Assembly (NCBI RefSeq): GCF_020509005.1
Contig: NC_063012.1
Span: 9,486,001-9,550,000, forward strand
Length of the DNA stretch: 64,000 bases
Source of the DNA: Fulvia fulva
Taxonomy: Eukaryota > Ascomycota > Dothideomycetes > Mycosphaerellales > Mycosphaerellaceae
Direction of reading: 5' to 3'
Made by a program: the position numbers and the translations under genes. Shown in pieces: positions 1 through 10,126 of the stretch (positions are counted from its first letter, which is position 1; every line of letters begins with the position of its first letter). The notes under the pieces were generated by a model. It had not been told where the DNA came from. It searched no databases and was given only the letters and a program-made list of their open reading frames with translations.

Positions 1-97
1 AAGCAGATTGTGCTCCCATCAGAAGCAGCAGCCTTCCGCATCTTCGAGCTCTCGACAATTTCAACACCACGTTCCCACGAGCGCTGCCATTTCAACC

Positions 98-1772
98 ATG
101 GCCGTCGTCCACTCGGAGTATAGCGAATCTGCAGTCCTGACTGCACTGAGAACCCTGTTATCATACTGGCCTATTGTTCTTCTCCTCGTCCTCGTCGCTC
201 GTTTCTTGTACTACAAGTACGCTTCGCCGTTGCGACATTATCCTGGACCATTGCTGGCCTCTGGGAGTCGTCTTTGGAAGGTCTGGAGCACTTGGTCAGG
301 GCACACTGAGACAGACCACATCAGGATTCATGAAGTCTATGGTAGGTGTCCCTTTGCAATGCACTCTCGCAGCAACTGAAAACATAGGCCCGATTGTCCG
401 AATCGCCCCCAACGAACTCTCACTCTCCTCGCCCCACGCCGCACGCGAAGTCCTAGCAGCAGGTAAAGGCTTCCACAAGACCGACTTCTATGGGGTCTTC
501 CCACCTCCAGAGAATCCGGATATCTTCACCGAGACTCGCGAAGCCGTCCATGCAGTCAAAAAGCGCTATGCCTCGAATCCGTATAGCATGGCTACGATGC
601 ACACAATGACGGACTACATCGAGGACACCGAGCGCCTGTTCATGCAAAAGCTAGATGGAATGTGTCAAACAAAAGATCAGTATTGCGACCTGGGAAGCTA
701 TCTGCACTACTACGCCTTCGATGTGCTTGGCGAGATAGCCTTCTCCAGGAGATTTGGCTTCCTCGAAGCGGGATATGACCTCGAGAAGGCGATCAAGACC
801 ATCGACGACATGCAATGGTATGATGGAATCGTTGGACAGATCCCAGAATGGGACTTCGCATTCCGTCGGAACCCGCTGTGGAAGTGTGTGCCCTCCTGGC
901 TGCTGACCGGGAACTTCCTGATCACGCGCATGGCCTTGGAAGAGATGGACAAGAGGAAGAAGCTTGGCAAGCAGCTGGATAGAAGGGATCTGATGGCTTC
1001 GCTGTTCGAGGCGCATGAGAAGGCGCCACAGAACTTCACGGAAGGAGATGTCTTCGCTGTCGCTCACGGTGCAATGTGAGTAGAAGAACAACGGTTGACA
1101 TGCGCTCTGCTAACTGATCGCAGCTTCGCCGGGTCTGACTCGACGGCTTCGACAATGCAGAGCTTTTCTTGGCACGTCTTGCGCGATCCTGAGGTCTACG
1201 CCAAGCTCAAGCAAGAACTTGATGAAGCTACCGCAGGCGGTAAGCTCTCTGCGATGCCACAGTGGAACGAAGTGCAAGCGTTGCCTTATTTCCAGGCTTG
1301 CTTGAAGGAGGCAATGCGGGTTCGACCCGCGGTTGGGCTGAACATCACAAGACATGTACCTCAAGAAGGAGCAGAGATCGACGGCCACCGGCTGCCAGGG
1401 GGCACCCGGGTCGCGCTCAATGGCTGGGTCCTACATCGCAACAAGCTCTTTGGACACGATCCTGAGGTATATCGACCAGAGCGATGGATCGAGGGCGATG
1501 CCAAGATGATGGAAAGGTATATGTTCCAGGTAAGCTTTCCCCATAGCGAACGTCTCTCTCGCCGCTAACATCAAGCACAGTTCGGTGGCGGGAGTCATCT
1601 GTGCATCGGGAAGAATTTGGCTCTGCTCGAGATGAACAAGACGCTGCCGCTACTGTTCCGTGATTACAACTTCGAGCTGCTGAGACCGAATGAGGAGTTG
1701 AAGTATCATTCGACGTTCTTTGTGGTGCACGAAGGCTTAGAGGTTCGCATCTCAAAGCGGAAGGTAGATTGA
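98..1772 (+). CDS. Cytochrome P450 monooxygenase (microsomal, E-class group I)
   Basis: Heme-thiolate monooxygenase, expected on the ER membrane with an NADPH-P450 reductase as partner. Four exons (98-341, 388-1075, 1124-1529, 1581-1772) give 509 residues, a normal length for the family. The start at 98 is followed by a hydrophobic anchor (residues about 24-45) and a YPGP hinge. Visible signatures are the I-helix AGSDST at 313-318, the K-helix EAMR (E373, R376), PERW, and the heme loop FGGGSHLCIG with the thiolate ligand C454. All introns are 46-51 nt. The third codon of exon 2's end and the first base of exon 3 rebuild the I-helix, which supports the splice sites. It resembles the pisatin-demethylase-like fungal P450s in general style, but the substrate cannot be read from sequence. 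An MFS transporter follows on the same strand, so a role in detoxification or a small metabolite pathway is possible but unproven. Confidence 0.93.
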
Positions 1773-2870
1773 GACCTCAGATGCCGCTTCGTCTCGACCC
1801 GAAAAACCAATCACCAGAGTGTGAGCGAAGCCAATGCGCGAATCTCCAAGGCTGAGGTCGTGGCGAAGGCGTGTTGCATATAGACGGCGAATCTGATGAA
1901 GTCTTATCCAGGCAGCGGGCTGCTTCCGCCCACTTTGTCAGCCTCACGGCTACACGGTATATGACGGTCTCCACTCCGGGCAGTTCATGAATATTCGCTT
2001 CGGAGAGTGATGTCTACTTAAACCAATCGGGCATTCGGTGAAGCATTCGGGACCACTCCATGTGCTCACGTTGACTGAGAGAAGCCGAGTCTCAATGCAA
2101 TGCAGTGTCAGCAAGAGCGAGCAGCAGCCATGCTCACGTGTCTTTGTCCAAGCATGGTGACTGATAGATGAAAGGGCTGTATATCTTCACTGGGGATTTT
2201 GATCCTCCTCCGACAAACGCGACATGTTCGGCCGAAGCCTTTGCAACCACGCGGACGCGGACGCTTCACCCGGAAGGGAGTCGGGCCCACCCAAGGATCT
2301 CGAAGATTCACCAACCAGAAGCCAAGCCAAAGCTTGACCAACGCCACTACGCGGCTTGTGCTTTGACGCGAGGCTCTTCAAACTCCACCCACACACATCC
2401 TTTGACGACCCACTCGGGCCCACTGCGACAACGACGCATCTCTCTGCTTCGGAGAACGTTCACGGCATCTGGGATTGTAGCACACGTCTCCAGAAAGTGA
2501 GGATCGGCTGCGGGTGAATGTGTGGAGGCTAAGATGGAGAAGTACTGCTTTACTTATCTACTTGAGGGGCTCGAGCCAGTAGTGCCGTTGAGGTTCTGTG
2601 TGTCTCCGGTATGATGGACTATTAATACAGCGAAGGCGTGGGACAAGGATTGTAGGCGATTCCTCTCTTTTGGTTCCACTTTCTTTGCTTGTAAAGGAAC
2701 TCCTATCTTCGTATCTGAGGCTGGGCTGTCTTTCCACGGAGCAGAGCTTGGCTTTATTGCTGCTTTTAGGACGAAGCGAAGTTGCTGAGTGCGGGACGAA
2801 AGAGCGTCCATCTTGAGTGAAGAGTCTGCAGCTCGTTTCGTCCTTCCGTCCTGCTTTCCACTCCTCGACA
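1773..2870. other. Intergenic, P450 to MFS
   Basis: About 1.1 kb with no convincing gene. Several overlapping short frames on both strands (for example around 2108-2500) lack domain character and have no matching intron structure. The last part presumably holds the promoter and 5' leader of the MFS gene. A frame runs into that gene from 2817, but its first codon is GTG, so the start was placed at the ATG at 2871. Confidence 0.6.
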
Positions 2871-4585
2871 ATGGCGACAACTACAGGACAACAGGACTTC
2901 GCGTCAACGATCGGAAAGCAGAACATACGACAGCCGACAGAGACATTCAAGGACGACGACAGCTCCGATGTGCCAGTCGAACCCATTTCAGATGTCGAGA
3001 TTGGACACCGAGCCACGAACATCAGTCTCGGCGCAGCAGCGTCACTACCACAAGAGCATCGCGACTACCTCATAGCAAGACATGGCACACTCGATCTGGA
3101 CCCCATCCCATCAGACGACCCAGCAGATCCTTATAACTGGCCAGAATGGAAGAAGATGGCAAATCTGATCCTTGTCGGCTTCCACGCCATGATCACGACC
3201 TTCACAGCGGCGGCCATCATTCCAGCATATGAGAGTATCGCCGAGGAGTTCGAGACGAGTATAACGAAAGCTAGCTATCTCACGTCTATGCAAATCGTCG
3301 TCCTGGGCTTTGCACCTCTTTTCTGGAAACCTGTTGCGAACAGGTATGGACGGCGACCTGTGTGGCTAATCAGCACGATTTGTTCGCTGTTGTTCAACGT
3401 TGGGTGTGCGCTTTGCCATAGCTATGGATCTATGGCGGCGTGCCGTGTGATGGGAGCATTCTTCATCAGTCCGGCGATTGCGATTGGTAGTGGTATTGTG
3501 ACGGAGACGTACTTCAAGCGTCAGCGTGCGCAGTTTATGGGTGTTTGGACTCTGCTGGTAACTTTGGGTAAGTCGTTCTCATCTTGCTGGTGATCGATCT
3601 CGTTCTGACTGCCGTGGCAGGTCCTCCAGGCGGGCCTTTCATCATGGGCTTCGTCACCGAGCAGACCGGTGACTACCGCTGGATCTACTGGGTTCTGGCC
3701 ATCATCAACGGTATCCAGTTCATCGCATACATCTTCCTTGGGCCAGAAACTCGCTACATCCGTCGTGGTGTCGAGCACAGAGGATCCGCATTCAAGCAGG
3801 AGTACATGCAATTCCGCCGGATCGATCCCAACCCATTCAGCTTCTACGATTTCGTCCAGCCGCTGTCGCTATTCAAATACCCGACCATCGTCATCCCGAC
3901 CTGCGCTTATTCTATCGTCTTCGGCTTCAGTAGCGTCCTGATGACGGTCGAGATTCCACAGCTCTTCGTGCCGAAGTTCGGTTTCGATTCCCAGCAGATT
4001 GGGCTCCAGTTCATAGGAATCATCATTGGTAGCGTGGTTGGCGAGCAGATTGGCGGAAGGCTCAGCGACTTCTGGATGCGGCGAAAGGCCAATGCTCTCA
4101 ACCAAGCAACTCAACCGGAGTTCAGATTATGGCTCAGCTACCTGGGCTTCTTGCTGGCAATGGTCGGTGTGATCGTCTTCGGCGTACGATACGAACAAGC
4201 TGCTCAAGACCACTGGAACGTGACGCCCATCATCGGCGTGGCAATCGCAGCTGTCGGCAACCAGATCGTAACGACGGTGATCGTAACATACTGTATCGAC
4301 AGCCATATTGAGCAGAGCGCCAGCATTGGTGTCTTTGTCAACGTCGTTCGACAGACGTGGGGCTTCATAGGACCTTTCTGGTTTCCGGACATGTTGACTG
4401 CGCTCGGTGGCTCTGGTAGTGGCGGACTTATGGCTGGAATCATTTTTGTGGTTAGCTGGATCCCAATAATATTTGTGCAGTGGCAAGGAAGGAAGTGGAG
4501 GAAGGCGGAGCGATCTCCCATATCTTCTCCTCGAGTCGACAAGATCGAGACTGCGCAGAAGGAAGGCCTCAAGGATGAAGTCTGA
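2871..4585 (+). CDS. MFS transporter, DHA1 (drug:H+ antiporter) type
   Basis: Predicted proton-coupled exporter of the plasma membrane with 12 membrane segments. Two exons (2871-3567 and 3621-4585, intron of 53 nt with GTAAGT...GGCAG) give 553 residues. The cytosolic N-terminus carries the DPADPYNWPEWKK signature that precedes TM1 in fungal DHA1 proteins. The loop 2-3 motif is NRYGRRPVW, and a long loop between TM6 and TM7 contains the charged R-x-x-R segment usual in this group. The intron splits a glycine in the TLGPPGGPF turn. DHA1 members export toxins, fungicides, polyamines or self-made metabolites. The adjacent P450 on the same strand hints at a shared xenobiotic or metabolite role (inference only). 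Confidence 0.92.
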
Positions 4586-5643
4586 CGGTTGAGGGAATCC
4601 CTTGTAATGATCGAAGAAATGTGATATAGCGACAGGCGTTGATAGACAGGAAGTGTGGCCGAGGGAAAGACTTCAAAATAATATTGCCATGCTGATCCAC
4701 TCACGGTCAGTGCTCGGGCGATGTCGGAAGCTGGTCATATTGATTGTACGACCCGAGCTTCGAAATCGCTGCCAAATCAGGAGACCGGTCGCCAGACGTA
4801 TCGTGAACTCCGATAGTGCGGCTTATTTGGTCGGCTAGACGTCGAGATGTCCGAGAGGCTCGGAGGTTCTCGATCAGTGCACATCCACTGCATACATTGG
4901 AGGTTAGTCTAGCGTTGTGATTTAGAACACTCGTAGGTTTTCTACGTTTGTGAGGTCGTGGAGTCGCTGGCCATGGCGAAGGCGCATCGAGTATATGATG
5001 TGCCTGAGAACGTCGGTTATCGATCGTTGTTCAAAGCAATACCAAAATGAATCCTCAGCCGGACATTCGAACCCAGAGCAAAAGGGAAATGATCTCGCGA
5101 GCGAGACCGGAACGAAATTGCTTTGACTCAGCTACTTCCCTGATGATACTCCAGTCTTTTGCAGATATATTGGTAACGACTACTCGGGGACGTGGTTGAC
5201 TTCTTTGGAGCTGTTGCCTGGTAAGCGAAGGGTGGCGTGGAAGCACCTGAGGACAAAAGGCAGGAGTTGTGGGCCACAGTCAGAGTGACCAACAATGGAG
5301 ACGGAACTCCGTATTTTCAGTTCGTCGAAGGGACCAGAAAGATAACCGCCGATGATTCAATCGTGGCCACAGTCCACCTGCGCAGCAAGTCGAAATCGAG
5401 CGCAGCTATACTAGTGGATTGGGGCGATGCGCCAGGGCAACAATGTTCACTCTCCGACTAGACCATTGTGCCAACAGTGGTTGCTGAGGACGAGATGTTC
5501 TTTATCGAATATATCGACACTTCCATCCAAGATGGTGCTTGGACGAGTCGCGAGGGGCCGTAGCGTCAAAGCAGTTTCTGAGGGTATCTCGGTGGACAAC
5601 TATAAATCGTGGTCACATTATCACACAGATGTATACAAGTAGA
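4586..5643. other. Intergenic, downstream of MFS
   Basis: About 1 kb without a gene I can support. Two fragments look faintly protein-like: an ATG frame at 5047-5199 and a frame at 5237-5461 that has only a GTG start and contains VTNNGDGTPYFQFVEGT. No pair of splice sites with matching phase joins them, so neither is called. Confidence 0.5.
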
Positions 5644-6535
5644 TCATCTCTCCTTCTTAGTAACCCCCGGAGCAGTCTCCAGCCCTTGCAAGATCTCAGC
5701 TCCTTGCACATAGGCAATGTAGCCCGGAATGAAGATCCACGGAAGATTCGGGAGAGCAAAGAGCGTGATCCAGTTGAACGCGGTGTTGTGGCCAGTCGAA
5801 TCGAAGCCGGAGAAGAACTCAATGAGCCCTGTTCCAGCGTTAGCACATCAGTTGTTCATGTTCCCACGTCATCGTCAACTCACAATAAAGCACCGTCTTT
5901 CCAAACGTGAAAGTCGCCGTCGTGTAGCAGATCAGAACAGCCACAGCCGCCTCCCTCCCCACCAGCGTCCGGGATTTACTCAACCCCCTCAGTCTACCCA
6001 TAAGACTTCTATCCGGCGCTCCCCTGCCCTGCTTTGGTTCCTGCTCTCCATATGTGTAGACCATCCAGAGATACGCCAAATACAACGCCGTCTCAATCGC
6101 ATTACTCAACCCTTGCGCGCTCGGCCATCCATCGTTCCGCTCCAACGCAGGGAGACCGTACATGTAGTCCGTAACCGCGTACAGCTCGTAGGGAACGTAC
6201 ATGGGCCAGTGCAGCCAGCCGCCTTTCATGGTGGCGGGGCGGTTGAGGATGTAGATTGTGTCCCAGATTACGAGAGGCAGGCTGAGGGCGAGCCAACCTA
6301 GGGCGCGAGGGCTAGGTGTATGGGTCCATGTTGAAGTGGAGGACCTTGAGCGGCGGGCTGGAGTCGCGCGCGTCGGGGTATCGGGCGGTGATGTCGCTCG
6401 GGCGGAGGCGGAGTCTTCGTCGAAAGACAATGCTGCTTTGGCGGTGCGCGTTGTATGCTTTGTTGGAGAGGGCTTAGGGGGAGTGTCGGCGGGTGCTGGG
6501 TCGAAGTCGCGGGGGTGGTTTCGTGTCGCGACCAT
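5644..6535 (-). CDS. EXPERA-domain membrane protein (emopamil-binding-protein-like)
   Basis: Two exons (6535-5884 and 5828-5644, intron of 55 nt with GTGAGT...ACAG) encode 278 residues. The first 75 or so residues are disordered and rich in Ser, Thr, Pro and Arg. Then come four hydrophobic segments beginning SPRALGWLALSLPLVIWD and ending PNLPWIFIPGYIAYV, which is the layout of the EXPERA fold (EBP sterol isomerase, TMEM97, TM6SF). The splice rebuilds FGKTVLYWLIEFFSGFD, a stretch typical of a fungal branch of the family. The EBP-type catalytic His/Glu set cannot be assigned with certainty, so sterol isomerase activity is not claimed; a sterol- or ligand-binding ER protein is the safer description. 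It lies head to head with the hydrolase gene, with starts about 250 bp apart. Confidence 0.8.
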
Positions 6536-6784
6536 GGTGATGGAGTCGCCGGTGATGTGCGATCGAAATGACGGTGTGCTTGGTAGTCACCGATGTGATG
6601 TACGTCGTCAGCATCGATTGTCGCAGAGAAGTGTTGTTCTTTTAGGGGAGCGCTGAGATCGACAGGAGGAGGCTGGGAGTGGACCGAGCGGTGACTCTAG
6701 CCCCGGTCAATAGCATCAAAATGCCATCTACATCCGATCGGTGACAGTACGAGAGGAACCGAAAGTGGTGGTCAAGCAGCCGTC

Positions 6785-8211
6785 ATGCCACCGCCGTCAC
6801 CAGTGATGAGCAGGATCGCATATGGCGTTGCCAGCGCAGTAGGGGTGTATGCCGTGCTCCTGGGTGTGCTGCTTACGCCGCCTATGCAACGATTGTAGGT
6901 GCCATTGCGGACGCGACGAGCATTGGCTAATCACGAGGTAAGTGCTCTGTATGCCAACAGCTTCAATACACTCTTCCTGGGCGATGACCTGCACAATGGC
7001 GAGCGTTTCGGCTTTGCGAAGAACCAGGTAACGCCATTCAACATCGCCACAGCTGATGGCGAGACTCTCTTCGCTTGGCATATCCTGCCTCTCAATGTAT
7101 ACGCACAGAACGACAAGGCATTGCTGGCAGAAGAGAGGCCTCATGGCCAATGCGTGGAGGACATCACAACTTCACTCGCGTTCAGACTGCTAAAATCGGA
7201 TGAGGATGCCAGGGTTGTGATTAGCTGTGAGTGCTGAGTTCATATGTTGGAGTACTCTTGCTCCATATACTGATCTCAAACCATAGTCCATGGCAACGCT
7301 GGCCACATAGCCCAGAACCAAAGGCCACTCACGAACCGCTACATGACGACACAACCCAACACTCATGTCCTGACAGTCGACTACCGCGGGTTCGGCCTCT
7401 CAACGGGATCTCCAACAGAAGCAGGCCTCATTGCAGATGGCGTTGCACTGGTAGACTGGGTTCTTCATGTTGCCAACATCCCACCACAAAGGACTGTGAT
7501 TCTCGGCCAGAGTCTCGGCACAGCCGTCTCGAGTGCTGTAGCATTGCGATATGCTGATCCATCGAATCGATACGGTCTCATTCCTGTCGAATCTGCGGAG
7601 ATGAGGTCTATGGAGAAGGGCGAAATCAAGTCGGTCGTCTTCGCGGGCATTGTGCTCGCTGCTCCGTTCAACAGCGTACCCACGCTTCTTTCAACATACC
7701 GCATCGGAGGGCTACTACCAATCTTGCTTCCCTTGAGACCATTCCCATGGCTGTCGAGTGCGCTCACAAACCAAATGGTCGACAAATGGCTGACTGCAGA
7801 ACGATTGACGGCATACTACGAAGCGCTCAAAGGCCACCCGCAGCTATCTGGCAACAACGGTGGGATGGGCAGTCTGCAGATCATTCACGCATTGAACGAT
7901 GCCGACATCCCATATCATCAGACTGAGATGATCTGCCGGCGGATGCTTGGTCAACGAAGTGCTGATTCCGCGATGGAGCCCGAGGAACTTGATGCGGATC
8001 ATTGCGTCGATGGGGCGAAGGCGACGGGGGTGCAGGATGTGAAGCGTACTGGGAGGCCGAGGTTGAGGTTTGAGTTGGTGGGTTATGGAGGTGAGTGACA
8101 AGGTAATGCTTATTTGTTCATGGCTCACAGAATGCAGGCCATAACGAGATTATAACACACACCCCAGTTTCCTTGGCAGTCATGCGAGCATTCGATGGCC
8201 TTTTTGAATAG
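6785..8211 (+). CDS. Alpha/beta-hydrolase, ABHD12/Bem46-like serine hydrolase
   Basis: Four exons (6785-6894, 6961-7226, 7287-8090, 8138-8211) give 417 residues. The N-terminus (residues about 10-32) is a membrane anchor, followed by a lumenal or cytosolic hydrolase fold. The oxyanion strand is FHGNAGHIAQN, rebuilt across intron 2. The nucleophile elbow is GQSLG with S201, an acid lies in NDADIP (D330 or D332), and the catalytic His395 sits in YGGHNE, rebuilt across intron 3. That completes a Ser-Asp-His triad. ABHD12-type enzymes hydrolyse monoacylglycerols or lysophospholipids; Bem46 relatives are tied to cell polarity. The intron 1 acceptor at 6960 was chosen because the nearer AG at about 6938 leads at once to a stop. 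Exact substrate unknown. Confidence 0.85.
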
Positions 8212-8609
8212 ATTGTAGACTTACAACTTAGATCGACAGCTGATCTGACTCCTACTGATCAGGAAATTGGACCTTTCGTTCGCCACACATGCCACCAGGG
8301 CATATTTTTGAGCCCAGAATATCGCTCCTAGACGATCGTGTTCGCCCATCGGTGGCACCTCAGTGGACTGATGGGGCCTCCTTGACAGGCTTTGGCATTG
8401 CTCGGCCATTGCGAACCCTTCCTTTTGCTCCCATCTCAACCTAATGGACGGTCACGTGCAGTATATTTGTCTTGGTACAGATGATGTAATCCTTTCAGGG
8501 ATACTAACACTTCGTCCAGCTTCATCTCAAATGTCCAAGCACCAATGCTCCGGAAGCTCTTCGATCTCTTACCTGCGAGCAACATCATCTCACACCACAT
8601 CTAAACGAC
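8212..8609. other. Intergenic, 398 bp
   Basis: Leader region of the small membrane-protein gene at 8610. An upstream ATG at about 8530 is in another frame and runs past the start. No other feature seen. Confidence 0.5.
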
Positions 8610-9028
8610 ATGAGTGGCCGTGGCATAGGCGGTGGCGGCACCGCCATCCTCGGGTACTTTACACTCCCCTCCCCTCAATCCCATCATCAGTCCACTAACT
8701 AAAACCTCACAGTGGTGGCGCTATAGCCGGCATAGTCGTCGGCTCCGTCTTCGGCGCTTTCATCCTAGCAGCTCTGGTCTACTGGTTCATCGCTCGACCA
8801 CTCTTGGCCAAAAGGCGAGAGAAGAGTGGCGGGCAACCCAACGGAGGACAGAAGTATCCGAGTTTCTATGATGGGAGAAAGCCTCGGGCGGTCAAGGGGC
8901 AGAAGTGGCCTAGCTTCTATGATAGAACGAGGCCTGATCGGAGTGCTGGGATCGAGGCTGGTGGTGGGGTGGAGAGGAAGATGGAGGCTAGAGAGGGTGA
9001 TGGACGGCATATGCCGTATCATGGATGA
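8610..9028 (+). CDS. Small single-pass membrane protein, function unknown
   Basis: Two exons (8610-8653 and 8713-9028) give 119 residues. The 14-codon first exon encodes a Gly-rich start (MSGRGIGGGGTAIL). Splicing with GTACTT...CACAG restores one open frame into a clear transmembrane helix, AGIVVGSVFGAFILAALVYW. A basic stop-transfer (KRREK) follows, then a cytosolic tail with two copies of a short motif, GQKYPSFYDGRKP and GQKWPSFYDRTRP. The layout (short outside, one helix, basic tail) suggests a type I/III membrane protein. The paired tyrosine motif could be a docking or sorting signal, but no family is recognised. It ends 83 bp before the end of the convergent gene at 9112. Confidence 0.6.
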
Positions 9029-9111
9029 GGGTCTATCTCTATCGATTTGCACGAGCTTCGAAAAGCCAGGTCGGTCCATATCACGCCGCTCTACTCAAGA
9101 CAAAGCACCAC

Positions 9112-9595
9112 TTAACGCTCATTCTTCTCCTCCATCTCCGTGACAACCCTATCAGCCGCCATCGCCACAGACTGCTCCACAACTCCCTTCGCCGCATCAA
9201 CAGCATGACCATTAGCCTCCACAACAGCAGAATAACCCAGATCAACAACAGCCCCCTCCGCACCCGTCGCAACTCCTAAGCCGACCAACGCGCATGCCCA
9301 ATCCATCATAAAGGGCGCGATCCTATCTCTGCTAGTCTCCTGATGTATAGGCAGCCTGGATTAGCGCGAGTCGGAGGGTGGCGACTTCACGGCGTCGAAG
9401 ACCGATAGGGACAGCCACGAGACTGACGCCGAAAGTCAGGCCGGCGGTCATAACGCCGCGGACGCTGGAGTATGCGCCGCCGTGGCGGCTGCGGCAGTTG
9501 TAGATTTCTTGGTGTTGGAGTTGGGGGTCGGACAGGGCTTGTAGCTTCGCGACGTATTCGGTGGAGTTGAAGTCGAAGAACTCATCGATGGTCAT
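9112..9595 (-). CDS. Small conserved-looking protein, frame broken in the middle
   Basis: The frame from the ATG at 9595 encodes 87 codons (MTIDEFFDFNSTEYVAKLQ...) and ends at 9332. It contains a hydrophobic segment (TAGLTFGVSLVAVPIGL) and a basic helix, and breaks off at LIQAAYTSGD. A second frame, open from 9360 to 9112, continues with SRDRIAPFMMDW and a second hydrophobic, Ala/Val-rich segment, ending MEEKNER. The two halves together look like one small fungal protein of about 150-160 residues with two membrane-associated segments. No consensus intron joins them: the only phase-compatible donor is GTCGCC, which is poor, while the better GTGAAG donor is out of phase. A frameshift between 9332 and 9360 (real or a sequencing error) is the simplest reading. 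Confidence 0.45.
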
Positions 9596-10126
9596 GGCTG
9601 CTTCAGAGGGTAGATGGAGTGTTTTACGTTTGTCTGTCGCTTCCGAAGTGATGTTGTGAGAGTGCTTGCCCTGGAAGTAGGGACTATACGTTATGTAGAG
9701 TGTCTACCGCGAAGCTCGTTGAATCGTCTTCGGAGACATGCTGCTCTGCAACTTCGAAGGATCTGTTGGTGTAACCACAACACGCTACCAAACAAGGTAG
9801 CCCTCATAGCCCCAAGCGAAGAGCATCCAGGATATGTGTTGCCAAATGTGGCAATGCGTCCCTGCATAATCCTTGCATGGCTCAGCTGTACCGAGTTTGG
9901 CAGTATCGCGACGTGCCCTAGCTCGCTAATTGGGTCAGACGCCAAGGCCATGCACAGCAGCCTCGTAGGGTGCAGGGGTACCAAAGATTTCTTGTGAGGG
10001 CTTTCAGATCTGCAGAAGCAGAGCTGTGGCCGTAAATACTCAAGCAGGCAGGTATGTTGGTCCCATCGCCTGTATGCTTGCTGATCATTCTCTGTATACG
10101 CTGTCGCCACCTTTGCCACGCGGACT
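9596..10126. other. Intergenic, about 530 bp
   Basis: Opposing short frames (9614-9997 plus, 9691-10191 minus) shadow each other and show no domain or splice support. Nothing else seen. Confidence 0.5.

Noticed and set aside
98..4585. Secondary-metabolite gene cluster (P450 plus MFS, with flavin monooxygenase further on)
   Set aside because: No backbone synthase or pathway regulator in the window and unrelated genes lie between; only a loose association.
5047..5461. Possible two-exon small gene
   Set aside because: The two pieces cannot be joined in phase by any GT...AG pair, and the second has no ATG.
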